Shown here piece by piece: positions 22,753 through 34,821 of a stretch of 64,000 nt of DNA. The stretch is from NCBI GenBank assembly GCA_030704615.1, contig CM060732.1:61733053-61797052 (forward strand). The letters are read 5' to 3'. Both the position numbers and the translations under genes were made by a program. Below the pieces are notes generated by a model. It worked only from the letters and a program-made list of their open reading frames with translations. It ran no database searches and was not told the DNA's origin. The DNA is from Takakia lepidozioides (lineage: Eukaryota; Streptophyta; Takakiopsida; Takakiales; Takakiaceae). Within the stretch, counting starts at the first letter, position 1. Each line of letters begins with the position of its first letter.

Positions 22753-22769
22753 TTACCCCTTCCCCCCTC
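22753..22769 (-). other. Polypurine tract next to LTR copy A
   Basis: On the minus strand a GA-rich tract, GAGGGGGGAAGGGGTAA, directly precedes the LTR start TGTTAGAGGA. Such tracts prime plus-strand DNA synthesis. It shows that this LTR is the 3' LTR of a minus-strand element. A matching tract lies at 33036-33052 on the plus strand. Confidence 0.8.
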
Positions 22770-25330
22770 AAAAAGCCGTGTCCTCACGGTTTACTGTTTC
22801 CGAGTAGCAAACCTTTGTGAGTGAGCACCTTGTTGACGTTGAGAGTTTCGTGGTGGACTGTGTGTACGAGCCCGAGGTCTGTCTCTGGTTGATGGAGATG
22901 GTTGATCACTACCTGGATAAGTGAGGCCTTCTGGAGGCTGATATCGAGGTAATCTTTCCGGCATAGGAGATCCCCTTTGTTTCTTCTCTCCATCTGAATT
23001 GCATAGTCTTCTCTCCCATGTCAAAAAGAATTCTGTGAAGAAACAGTTGTATCAGAATCCTCATCGCCTCTCAGGTGTTTTGAATTTCGAACTTTTTGTG
23101 GAATCATCTGGGGCATACAATGCTGTCCTACCATGTCTGGAAGTTTGTATTTTACAACTTGGTGTAACCGCTGAACAGCAAAATTGGTGTAGGCACTGAG
23201 CTCCTTGTCTGTCCAGATGAGTGGGGTACCAATTACTGTGTGCAGCGTGCAAGTACTTCCATGCCAATGTCCCTTATAGAAAATGTCATCAAGTCCGAAT
23301 TTCTGTGTTGACAAATGGTTGCGGCTGCTTGAAAACCATGAACGAATTTGAGAATCCTTCTGCATCATAACTTTTGGGTCATATAGGTACATATGAGGTG
23401 GCACCGAAGGTAATACCCAAGATCTCCACTGGAGTAACTTTGAAAGCGTGTTTGCATCTTTTTGTTGCTCAATGTGGTAACGTACCAGAAAACAAGCAAC
23501 GTAGTATAGCCCGCACCCCATGACAATACTTGCTATCTCCTTGGTCTTGGTATAAATGAGTCATGTACAAACTTGAAAGCAACCAATTTCCCTCAACATG
23601 GTACCTGCCTCGTGCCAGTATTGTGCAAAGTGATGATCTTCAATATGTCGATTGTTGGGAAGAACTTTAGTCCTAGTTGCCACTGGCAGCCAAATACGCA
23701 TGATTTGGTAGTAATGTGCGAATGACTGCGGAGGACTAAATTCTTTCCAAGCCAAATCCAACATGATGGGAATTTGGTTGAAGGGCATAAGCATAGCCCT
23801 GCTGTACTCCCTTGCAGCTGGAGTTTTAGGTGGGTTAAAAGCGGCATTGCCCCATACCTCCGGCTTGGGTGGCTGTGGTGGGGGGGGTGTGTGTTGTAGT
23901 AACCACAGGTTCAGCTCCTGGTACACTGACCTGTTGTGGTGGTGGTGGGTACTGGCTTCCTGTATCATTGGCATCTCCTGCACCTCCTGTGAAGACTGAA
24001 AGCCAGAGTTCTGGCTTGCAAATAAGAAGCCATTAGCTGTTCCTGAGGGATATAGACTCTTTGGTCGATGTTTGAAGTGAGGTCTTCCACTTGAGTCTGG
24101 AGTCCGTCTACATCCTCTTGTAACTCTGCTATTCTACTATAGACATTGTCTATAGTAGTTTGGCAATGTTCTGCCCCTGCAGTCTGAGCTCATTCATCTC
24201 GCTTTGGTGAGCTTCCGTGGGCTTTTGCCCTCTACTGGCCCTTGTGCTAACCAGACGTGCATAAGGCTGTTATCCACCAAGCTGCTTGTGGTTCCCCTGA
24301 GAGTTTGCTCCTCTCTTAGCTTGTACAATTCAACTGCTGTTGTCAAGCCTCCATGCGCTTCGCCTGTGGCTCAACCAATTGCGCATAGGCAGCAAGTAGA
24401 TTATTGGCTTCCTTCCAAGCCTTGTTACTGACCGGATTTCATTTCTATTGGCCACGATGATTTGTTGCAACCTCCACGATGTGTTTCTCTTGATCAGCTT
24501 CCATCTGCCTGTATTGCTTGAAAGTATCTTCATTGCGACAGATTTGTATTCTTCATATCGACAATGAGCTTCATTGCTCACATTCTCTTCTTCCTCTGCC
24601 TTCGTACATTTTTCCGCTGACTGTTTATTTTTCTTTTGTGATTGGTCAAGCATAGTGTAATGTAGCACATTGTATCGCCATCCTGTTTATGCACTGTCTG
24701 CAACTCCGTATGTAGTGCATTCATTCTTGCAACTTGCTTCATGCTGCACCCTGGCATTGGTATAGCTTTTGCTTATGTGCTTCGTGCAAACTGGTCTTTT
24801 TGCGCGAGGCCTGCCCAATCAATTGTTCTTGGTTGGCCAACTGCCAAAGCTATTCTGTATTGCCCAGTCCTTGCTTCATCTTGAGAGTTGACCTCTTCAT
24901 CGACCTTGTTTTGCACACTCAGTGGCAAGTCAAGCCTCAAACTCCTTCCTGAGTTTCCTCTTTAAAGGCTGCAATTGGGTATTGAACATGGGATTTGACA
25001 TAAATCCCAAACAAATTAAGTGTCCTGCCTATGGAACTCATCAGCATTGCCTTTGAGGGTCATATGGTGAGGTTGCTGTGTTCCTGCCTGATCTCACAAT
25101 ATATGTCTCACTAACCATTCAGGCCAATGTCCCACCGGATTTTCTTCTTCCTGAACTACTTCATCTATCACACGGTTTCTACAGTGCCATGACCTTCCGC
25201 TTGTGGTACCTCCGACACAGTGTGTGTATTATATGCAACCTCAGGATTTCCCTTGGGCAACTGTTGCACCTTTGGAATTTCTGTCTCCTTGACCAGACCA
25301 GATATTCATAGAGAAGGTCCCCCTTTCTCT
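22770..25330 (-). pseudogene. 3' coiled-coil ORF region, minus-strand copy (degraded)
   Basis: This is an inverted, diverged copy of the plus-strand region 30521-33035. Matching blocks include VWGNAAFNPPKTPAAREYSRA (23850 region), GLYYVACFLVRYHIEQ, VPPHMYLYDPKVMMQKDSQIRSW, KYKLPDMVGQHCMP and a basic C-terminus next to the polypurine tract. Frames are broken in many places. The copy runs into the assembly gap at 25331. Function unknown; see the plus-strand copy. Confidence 0.75.
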
Positions 25331-25830
25331 NNNNNNNNNNNNNNNNNNNNNNNNNNNNNNNNNNNNNNNNNNNNNNNNNNNNNNNNNNNNNNNNNNNNNN
25401 NNNNNNNNNNNNNNNNNNNNNNNNNNNNNNNNNNNNNNNNNNNNNNNNNNNNNNNNNNNNNNNNNNNNNNNNNNNNNNNNNNNNNNNNNNNNNNNNNNNN
25501 NNNNNNNNNNNNNNNNNNNNNNNNNNNNNNNNNNNNNNNNNNNNNNNNNNNNNNNNNNNNNNNNNNNNNNNNNNNNNNNNNNNNNNNNNNNNNNNNNNNN
25601 NNNNNNNNNNNNNNNNNNNNNNNNNNNNNNNNNNNNNNNNNNNNNNNNNNNNNNNNNNNNNNNNNNNNNNNNNNNNNNNNNNNNNNNNNNNNNNNNNNNN
25701 NNNNNNNNNNNNNNNNNNNNNNNNNNNNNNNNNNNNNNNNNNNNNNNNNNNNNNNNNNNNNNNNNNNNNNNNNNNNNNNNNNNNNNNNNNNNNNNNNNNN
25801 NNNNNNNNNNNNNNNNNNNNNNNNNNNNNN
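25331..25830. other. Assembly gap (500 N)
   Basis: Exactly 500 unknown bases, a typical placeholder length. It lies between the two arms of a large inverted duplication, so the local order and orientation are uncertain. Reading frames that run through it are meaningless. Confidence 0.99.
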
Positions 25831-28440
25831 TGAAGTTGAGCTGAGGCTAAGTTTATATACCCAATGAGGTAAACTTGGTGTGTCACCACATTGTTTCAAG
25901 AAGAATGGTGTGTAAACTAAAGAGTTTGTGTGAACTAACGAAGCTAAATGCTTGTACGAAGAAAGATCCTTTCCCTTTGCCATTCACAGAAGCAGTAATT
26001 AGACACTGTGGCAGGCCACTAGATGTACTCATTCATGGATGGCTTCAGTGGTTAAATCAAGTGCAAGTGGACAGAAAAGACCAAGGAAAACAGCTTTCAT
26101 CACAGATGGGGTGCTTATGCATAAAAGTCATGCCCTTTGGACTTTGTAATGCACCAGCGACTTTCAGAGAGAGAGTGATAAGTGAATTTTTCATGAGTAT
26201 CTGGATGATTCATTGCAGGTATTCTTGGATGATTTCAGTGTGTAAAGCTCTTAGAATGAGCACTTGCATAAATTGGAGTTATGTCTGGCCAGATGCAGGA
26301 TGAGAGGTCTGGGCCTGAATCCAGAGAAGTGTACTTTCTGTGTGAACTCAGGGGGTGCTTCTGGGACACATGGTGTAAGAGGGGACTTCTTGTGGATCCC
26401 AAGGAAGACAGAGGCCATTAAAGCTTCTCCACACCAGTGAATGTTAAGAGTTAGGAGATTCCTTGGAAAAAACCAGCATTAAGAAGATTTGTCAGACGGT
26501 ATGCACAGCTAGCAGCACCATTGAGCAAACTTCTGAAGAAAGATGCAGTGTTTGCATGGACAGCTGAATGTCAACAGGCTTTTGAGGAACTTACTTGTCA
26601 AGTAACAACTACAACCTGTGCTGATTAGTCCTCACTGGCATGAAATATTTCATGTTCACTGTGATGCATCAGGAGAGAGAAGCACTAGGCAAGCAGTGTT
26701 AGCCCAGAATGACAGGAAATATAGATTCACCTGTGTACTATGCTAGCCGATTGATGAAAAACAAATGCCGAAAGAAATATAGCACAACTGAAAGAGAAAG
26801 CATTGGCAATGATCTATGCAGTGAAGAAATTCAGGCATTACCTGTTGGGCAAGAAAGTTTATGTTTATGTGGATCACCATGCTCTGATATACCTGGTAAA
26901 CAAAACCTCTGATAAGCGGAAAGGATAGCAAGGTGGTTAATAATCTTGCACGAGTTTGAGTTTCGAGGTTGTTTACAAGCCTGGGAGACTGCATCTTGTG
27001 GGGATCACTTGTCACAGTTCTCAACGGGAGAGAACCAGCCACAGGAGTAGTAGATGATCAATTACCAGATGCGAGTCTATTTGCAGTAATGGAGGTGCAA
27101 GGAAGTGCCAGATGACTGGTTAGATGGCAGTGGCCAATCAGATACTACCTTGCTCATGGTCAATGCCCACCAATTATGGAAAGGAGCAAGAGAAAGAGAA
27201 TGCTATCAAGGCTTTACCTTACACTTGGTAGGGGGAGAGAATGTATAAGCTAGGACCAGATGGAGTGCTAAAGCGATGCTTATACCACCATGAAGTTAAT
27301 AAAGTTTTGGAGGAAGTTCATAAAGGAGTGGCAGGAGGTCATTTTGGAGAAGAGACACCAGTAGGAAGATATTCCTCGCAGGTTACTGGTGGCCTACTTT
27401 GTTCAAAGATGTACACAAGTATTGTCAGAGTTGTGATGAATGTCAGAGGCTAGGACCTTTGCAGAGATTTGGAAAAATGTCTTTGCATCCTACAATGCCT
27501 ACGGAACCATTTCAGAAATGGGGACTAGACTTTGTTGGACCAATTAACCCACCAGCCAAGAATACACAGAACAGGTACATAATTACAGCCACTGATTATA
27601 CTACAAAGTGGGTGGAAGCTAAAGCTTGAGGGACAACACAGCCAAGTCCACAGCAAGGTTCTGTATGAGAACATACACGATTTGGCTGTCCCTTGGAATT
27701 TATCAGTGATCAGGGAAGTCACTTCATTAATGAGACCATTGAATGTTGACTAAAGAGTTCATGATTGTGCATAGGAAGAGTACAACATATTACCACAGGG
27801 TAATGGGCAGGCAGAGGCTACCAACAAAATACTATGTACTATCTTGGCTAAGATAGTCAATGCAAACAGAACGGATTGGGATACAAAGCTGCTGACAGCT
27901 TGTGGTCATACAGGACTTCATATAAAGTCACCACTAAGTATACACCATTCCAATTAGTTTATGGTATGGAAGCCTTACTTCCAGTGGAATTCATGTTACC
28001 TACCATGAGAACGGAAATGGGGAGAGAATGGAATTGCAAGATTCCATTAAGGTCAGGAAACATGATGAATTATACCATGTGGAAGAAGTACGTTGCTGAT
28101 GCTGATGCAGCTGATAATATGACCAGAATTCAGATGAAGAGAAAGGAACAGTTTGATGAAGGCAAGTTAAAGACTTTTAAGACGGGAGAGATTTGGTTTA
28201 TGGTTGCAGAAAGAAAGGAAAGATTAAAGCTTCTAAGCTTAAATCACCATGGAAAGGACCTTATGTCATACAAAAGATGTATGATAACAACACCGCCATG
28301 TTACAAACCATTAACAAAGAAATGGCTGGAAGAGTCAATGCTAATAAGTTGAAGGGGTATAGTGGTATCCATGACAAAACCATTGACAGCATGATTTGCA
28401 TGTTGAAACGCAAAAGCAGTCACGGGCTGCACCAGTGATA
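25831..28440 (+). pseudogene. Second Ty3/Gypsy pol (RT, RNase H, integrase), plus strand
   Basis: The RT block VMPFGLCNAPATF lies near 26130. The RNase H region has VYYASRLMKNKCRKKYSTTERE near 26730. The integrase zinc-binding part is [14 protein letters not shown] (27408 on), and the catalytic core has [12 protein letters not shown], the start of the DDE motif, and [14 protein letters not shown]. Further on come GQAEATNK-like residues near 27810 and SYRTSYKVTTKYTPFQLVYGMEALLPVEF. The C-terminus is KLKSPWKGPYVIQKMYDN and NANKLKGY, with no chromodomain. It belongs to a different Gypsy lineage from the surrounding chromovirus. Many stops are present. The 5' part falls in the assembly gap. Confidence 0.85.
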
Positions 28441-29400
28441 CCAACGGAGTATAGAGCACTTGTCGCTAGGCCGAGCATATATGACCAGGGGGGCCAGAAC
28501 AAGCGCGACACAGCCTATCACAGCCCATCACGGACGACACAGCCTATCACAGCCATCAAGGCGCACGACACAGCTATCACAGCCCTCACGTCGGGAACAA
28601 CATATCACAGCCCAGCACGGAGCAGCAGCAATACAACTATCACAAACTACCACAGCGTGTCACAGCCTATCACAGCTTCACAGTGCAACACAACGTATCA
28701 CGACGTACCACAGTATGACACAGCCTGTCACAGCTAACACAGCCTACTAAGGTTACACAATCCATAGAATCAGTGACAGGTGGGACGTAGGATAACTTCA
28801 CGGAAATGGCGGGCGGAAGAAGAAAGAACAGAAAGGACGGAAGCCAGTTTTGAAAAGGGACACGTGGAAGTCAGGGCGCAAACACAGCTGAGAAGGAAGT
28901 GCGAGAACGGATGTCATCAAGAAAGAGGACAAGAATGGCCGTCAAAATACCTAATTGCACGTCAATTCGGATGAATGGCGGGCCCATTAATGAATACGAA
29001 AAAGGGGCAAACAGAACAAACGGCAAGACAGAAAAGCGAAATTCTTGTCACATGTGTTATCCTAGTGGACAGTCCAGCAGGAAAGTCCACTAAAGAAAAA
29101 TTAAATCTAAAATCCAGTCACAGCGGTTACAGCCAATCGAAAGCCAGAGAAGGGATCAAGAAATTGGAGGGAAATTAAGCGCAAGAGTCGGCGTCGTTCT
29201 AAGTAACGGGCGTCGCGACGGGACGAACCATCAATGCGATAGCTTTGAAGTATGGAGGAACTAACAGACTATACGCTCGCAATATTACTTACGCAGTGGC
29301 ATAGGGACGAAGAACAGAGCGGATCTCTTTTCTCTTGATCGATGCTTGCAAGCCCCACAGGCTTACAAGAAATTACCCATAGCTTTTTGTGGCAACCATA
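28441..29400 (+). repeat. LTR-like or spacer region downstream of the Gypsy pol
   Basis: Starts with an array of CACAGCC-type 10-mers (28500-28745) like those in the nearby LTRs. The rest is non-coding, and I could not align it to those LTRs by eye. It ends near TTTGTGGCAACCATACG (about 29387-29403), which loosely resembles the GGCGACCATACTGGGG site at 34801-34818. It may be a diverged LTR plus primer-binding site, or simply a spacer. Confidence 0.35.
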
Positions 29401-29823
29401 CGTTTATGCTTTGCCTGCAGGCATAGGCATTTCTTCAATTGTTACAGCCAAAACATTTCTGTGGGTCTAGAATGAAGAGAGTGAGAGGAATGGAGGAAAT
29501 CAGGGTGAAGAGCACCACAATCCTGCAGAGACAAACGATTGCTACTCCACAGGCGATACAGTACTGGAGGAGCTGATGATTGCAAGGATTGCAAAAGCAA
29601 AGATTGGACATTGCACCATAGACAGTACATGTTACAATTCTTGCAGAACTTTGAGCCAAGGACAGGACAACAACGGTGAAGGGAGTTGAATTAGTAATTA
29701 CTCCCCTATACCTACAGCAATTGTTTCGAATTGCCAGCAGGTCAGGTGCATGTGGAGGAGCACAGGCAAGACTGCAAATAGGGGACTTATTCCAAGAAGG
29801 GAGTTTCTTTAAAACTCAGGGTT

Positions 29824-32800
29824 ATGCTTGTACAAGGCCGTGTACCCAGGGCTAAGGGAGGTAGGCAGGTATTGAACGTTCTGTTTGCCATGAAACAGAA
29901 CCAACAGTATTTGAGCAGATCCTTCACAGAAGAAATACTCAAAGCCCTGAGAGGAGAAGAGGTAGAATGGGCGGACGACATAATGTACAACGCACTGGTA
30001 GAGAGGAGAAAAAAGATTACAGGGTACTGCCGCAAAGTCTCTCATAGTGTCTGGCCCAATCATTGCTCAAATAATTCTTGATTCCATGGCATACTTGATG
30101 CGCGAGAAAGAAAGGAGATGGAGTGTTTGAGCCAGAAACCACTGCAATGGAAGAGCAAGGCTCTTCACACAGTGAGGGTGGACTGGCGGCAACCGAGAAG
30201 GAGAGAAGAGAGAGAGAGAAGGAGAGAAGAGGCGGGGAAAGACTGTAGTGGCGGATCCACTGGCTTCACGGAATCCGCATGATAATGTTTCCCAAGTTTT
30301 TGTGCAGGAAGGGGCACAGCAGCACAGAGAACTGCTATTACTGGAAGCAGGACCTTCAGAGAGGGAAGAGGAAGTTACTTCAGTATCACAGCCATCACAG
30401 CCAGAGGATCAGCTTGTCACAAGGTTACCACAAGTTGTCCATGCAGTTCAACCAGAAATAATTGATTTAGAAAAAGAAGGGTTAGATATTCCCACTACAG
30501 AACAGGTGGTGGCAGAAATTGAGAAGGGGGACCTTCTCTATGAATATTCTGGTATGGTCAAGGACACAGTGATTCCGGAGGTGCAACGGTTGTCCAAGGG
30601 AAACCCTGCGGTGCATATAATACACACACCTGTGACGGAGGTACCACAGGTAGAATGTCAAAACACTGCAGCCGGTGACGGATGAAGTGGTTCAGGAAGA
30701 AAATCTGGTGGGGCAATGGCCTGAATGGTTCGTAAGGCATCACACTGTTGAGGATCAGGGAGAACAACAGCAAGCTCACCAAGATGACCCTCAACAGGCT
30801 ATGCTTATGAGTTCCATAAACATGACACTGAATTTGTTGGGAACTTATGTCAAATCCCATGTTCCCACTACTCAATTGGCAGCGTTGAGGGATGAACTCA
30901 AGAAAGAGTTTGAGACTCGACTTGCCACAGAGTGTGCAAACAAGGTCGATGAAGAGGTGACTCTCAAGATGCAGCAAGACTTGGAGAGTCAAGAAGCGGC
31001 TTTGCAATTGGCCAAGGAACAATTGATTGAGGCAGGCCTCGCACAAGACCACTTGCACGAAGCACATAAGCAACAGCTATACCAAATGCAGGTGAAGCAT
31101 GAAAGCAAGTTGCAAGAAGTGAATGCACTACATATGGAGTTGTAGACAGTGCATGACAGGATGGCCATACAATGTGCTACACTCACAACTATGCTTGACC
31201 AATCTACAAAAGAAATAAACAGTCAAGCGGAAAAATGTACGAAGGCAGAGGAAGAGAATGTTGAGCAAATGAAACTCATTGTCGATATGAAGAATACAAT
31301 CTGTCGCAATGAGGATACTTTCAAGCAATACAGGCAGGGTTGAAGCTGACCAAGAGAGGCACATCCTGGAGTTGCAACAAACGGTCATGGCCAATAGAAA
31401 TGAAATCTCGGTCACTAACAAGGCTTGGAAGGAAGCCAATAATCTGCTTGCTGCTATGGCGAATTTGGTTGAACCTCATGCAAAGCGCATGTAGGCTTTA
31501 CAATAGCAGTTAGATGTGTACAAACTCAGAGATGAGCACACTCTCAGAGGAACCACAAGCAACTTGGTGGATAACCACCTTATGCAGGTCTGGTTAGCAC
31601 AAGGGCCAGTGGAGGGCAAAGCACCACGAAAGCTCACCCAAAGTGAGATGAATGAGCTCAGGCTGCAAGTGCAGAACATTGCCACAACTACTATAGACAA
31701 TGTCTATAGTAGGATAGTGGAGTTACAGGAGGATGTAGACGGCCTGCAGACTCAAGTGGAGGACCTCACTTCAAATATCAACAAAAGAGTCTATATATCT
31801 GAGGAACAGCTAATGGCTTCTTATTTACAAGCCAGAACTTTGGCTTTTCAGTCTTCTTCACAGGAGGTGCAGGAGATGCCAATGGTACAAGAGCCAGTGC
31901 CACCAACACCACAACAAGTCACTGTGCTAGTAGCTGACCCTGTTGTTACTACAGCCACACCACAGCCACCACAGCCTGAGGTATGGGGCAATGCTGCTTT
32001 TAACCCACCTAAAACTCCAGCTGCAAGGGAGTACAGTAGGGCTATGATTATGCCCTTCAACCAAATTCCCATTGTGTTGGATTTGGTTTGGAAAGAATTT
32101 AGTCCTCCGCAGTCATTGGCACATTACTATCAAACTATGCGCATATGGCTTCCAGTGGCAACTAGAACTAAAGTTCTTCCGAACAATTGACCAATTGAGG
32201 ATCATCACTTTGCACAGTACTGGCATGAGGCAGGTACCATGTTGAAGGAATTAATTGCCTTCCAAGTTGTACATGGATGTAGCAAGTATTGTCATGGGAT
32301 GCGGATTATACTACGCTGCTTGTTTTCTGGTACGTTATCACATTGAGCAGCACAAGATGCAATCGCGCTTTCTGAGTTATTCCAGTGGGGATCATTGGGT
32401 CTTACCTGCAGTGCCACCTCATATGTACCTATATGAGGCAAAAGTTATGATACAAAAGGATTCTCAAATTCGTTCATGGTTTCATGCGGCCTGGAACAAT
32501 TTGTCAACACAGAAATTCGGCCTTGATGATATTTTCTCTAAAGGACATGAGGCATGGAAATACTTGCACAATTCACAGGTCATTGGTACCCCACTCACCT
32601 GGACAGACAAGGAGCTCAGGGTCTTCACCAATTCAGTGTTTACAGCAAGTTTTAAAATATAAACTTCCAGACATGGTAGGACAACATTGTATGCCCCAGA
32701 GGATTCCACAAAAAGTTCGACAATTAAAACACCTGAGAGGCGATGAGGATTCTGATACAACTGTTTCTTTAGCGGATTCTTTTGACATGGGAGAAGACTA

Positions 32801-33014
32801 TGCAATTCAGATGGTAGAGAAGAAGCGACGGGGGTCTCCTATGCCTGAAAGGTTACCTCGATATCAGCCTCCAGAGGGCCTCACATATCCAGGTAGTGTT
32901 CAATCATCTTCGTCAACCAGTGACAGACCTCGGGCTCGTACACACAGTCCGCCACGAAACTCTCAACGTCAGAAAGGTGCTCGCTCACAAAGGTTTGCTA
33001 ATCCCAATCAGTAA
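29824..33014 (+). pseudogene. Coiled-coil ORF of the nested retroelement, plus-strand copy
   Basis: Open segments (29824-30081, 30248-30685, 30675-31145, 31149-31494, 31516-32190, 32255-32662, 32484-33014) make one degraded gene. The predicted product has an acidic N-terminus and a long coiled coil (LQDVDGL-type heptads; MNELRLQVQNIATTTIDNV). A Pro/Gln linker and a conserved block follow (EVWGNAAFNPPKTPAAREY; WKEFSPPQSLAHYYQTMRIWLP). The C-terminus is basic, Ser/Arg/Pro-rich (RRGSPMPERLPRYQPPEG). It ends 19 bp before the polypurine tract. I do not recognise a family. The position fits either the extra 3' ORF of Tat/Ogre-like elements or the gag of a gag-only non-autonomous element. Confidence 0.55.
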
Positions 33015-33035
33015 ACCGTGAGGACACGGCTTTTT

Positions 33036-33052
33036 GAGAGGGGAAGGGGTAA
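33036..33052 (+). other. Polypurine tract next to LTR copy B
   Basis: GAGAGGGGAAGGGGTAA ends directly at the LTR start TGTTAGAGGA. It matches the minus-strand tract at 22753-22769 and fixes this arm as plus-oriented. Confidence 0.85.
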
Positions 33053-33461
33053 TGTTAGAGGACTGTCTGGGACTTAGACACTTATACGAGATCTGTGGGG
33101 TACCCTTAATTTTTGCACAGACTGAGACCAACAGGAGCCTTAGGGGTGATAACAGCGCACTTTAGAGGGGGGTTACACAGCCCGTCACAGCCAACACAGT
33201 CCGTCACAGTCCAACACAGCCGACACAGCCAGACACAGTCAACACAGCCCGTCACAGTCTGACACAGCCAGTCACAGCCCGACACAGCCGGTCACAGCCG
33301 TCACAGTTTCACACAGCCAGTCACAGTTTGACACAGCTGTCACGACCATAGGGAACGGATAGCAGGACAGGGAACGACTGTGGGGAACAACACCTGCGAA
33401 TGGAACATGTTAGTTTCCGCCTCGGATAGCGAAGGGATGGGTGAGTAAAAGCCGCGCGACA
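33053..33461 (+). repeat. LTR copy B, internally deleted
   Basis: Starts TGTTAGAGGACTG and ends GCCGCGCGACA. Compared with copy A it lacks about 520 bp. The two break points share AGTT (ATGTTAGTT in one part, GGAGTTTCCGCC in the other; here fused as GTTAGTTTCCGCC). It keeps the CACAGCC minisatellite (33178-33345). Confidence 0.85.
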
Positions 33462-34800
33462 AACTCCCACCAGGTGTTGGCCCCTGAGCACTCCCTGCTA
33501 TTGGCCCCACTATATTCACAGTATTCCCAACTCCACTTGCACTACTTCCCACACTCCTTGTCCCCCCCAGAGCCAGATCCAGGCAGCCTGCCTGATCCCC
33601 CTGAGCCGACACCTTTGTTGGCCTGTGATCCAAGTGCTCCACTTGATCCAGGTCCAACAGGTTGGGATGTCCTGGTCGTAGTCTCAACCTCAACTGTTGG
33701 GTCTACTTCTTCATACTCTTCATCTTCCAATTTCTTCTCTCTGTTTTCATCTTCCAAGTTCTGCCCTTGGGTTTCTTCTTCTTCACTCATGTAACTCAAT
33801 TGCAATGGTGTTGGAGAGTCTGAACTCTCCGTTGGCTCTGCCACATCCTCCCCTCCTTTTTTATCTTCCGCTTCAGAAACTGGAGTTCCTGCTTTTGGTG
33901 TTCCATGCCAACTCTTATCAAAGATTTCTGTCAAATCTTTTATCCAGGGATGTACCTCAGATCTCTCCCCTCGTGGCTGATCTTCTTCCTATACCAATTC
34001 CCCTAATCTTTCTTGTAAAGAATAAGAAGGAGTGGCATCCAACTCTAGTTCTTCCGGTATGGGTGATGTACTCTCTGATCTTAATGGTGTGAGAGGTCCA
34101 GATGATTCCCCTATGTCTATTCCTCTCTCCCAAAGATATGGATAATTAGCTTTCAGATAACTTTATCTTTTTGCTGAATATCTCTGGAGTCTAGCTTCTC
34201 TTTCATCACTCATGTCCCATGTCTTTCATATCTTTAATGAGGCAATAACCAAAACTCTCTCCTGTAGTATCTCTCGTATATGCCCGGATTTCTTTCAAGC
34301 TTCAATGCACCCTTGGCTATACTAGAGGTCTCTGTTACCATATATCCATATGGCAAGCACGTCTGAAAAGCTGTTCTTGGTGTCAGTTTGATCCACAAGA
34401 TATCCTTAGGAATCCAATTTTTTACCAGTACAAGCTCTTCATGCATATGAGTGTAAACATTCACTTTCCTTTCCTCCCAACCTTCGAACTCTACTCGCTT
34501 AATGGATAGCAATGCTATCATATAAACCAGTGTTGGTAACCAACATGCTCTCCCTCTACAGGCCACCTGATAAATCTTTATCACTCCTTTCTCCAGACCC
34601 CACTCAGGGTCAGCATCATGCACTCTCTTAAGAATGTTTTCTTTACACCCTCTGGCAATTCCAAGAACCTCTGAAAGAATTGTTTGGACAATCTTTCCTT
34701 CTCAGTTCCACAGGGAATTTGATTCACATCAAATTCTTTAATTCTCCAACCACCATGATCCCACCAGATGCCTGTCACATCTGATTGTTCATGACCCAGT
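33462..34800 (-). pseudogene. 5' ORF of a minus-strand nested retroelement (gag-proximal, unrecognised)
   Basis: Minus-strand frames 34928-34581, 34623-34234 and 33934-33542 look like one gene that starts just after the primer-binding site. The first part has RFLELPEGVKKTFLRECMMLTLSGVW. The middle has VKNWIPKDILWIKLTPRTAFQ and NPGIYERYYRREFW. The last part is very acidic (LSYMSEEEETQGQNLEDENREKK and a Gly/Ser tail). No catalytic motif is visible. Position right after the PBS suggests an extra ORF or the N-terminus of Gag. The gene is cut by the inversely oriented LTR ending at 33461. Confidence 0.5.
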
Positions 34801-34818
34801 TCCCCAGTATGGTCGCCT
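34801..34818 (-). other. Primer-binding site of the minus-strand nested element
   Basis: Minus-strand GGCGACCATACTGGGGAA starts 3 bp after the LTR end. Tat/Ogre-type plant Gypsy elements commonly have a GGCGAC...TGGGGA site next to the 5' LTR, so this is a plausible tRNA primer site. Which tRNA it would pair with is not established here. Confidence 0.55.
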
Positions 34819-34821
34819 TTT

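Noticed and set aside
25179-25983. Long frames of 215-236 codons on both strands
   Set aside because: They consist almost entirely of N from the 500-base gap.
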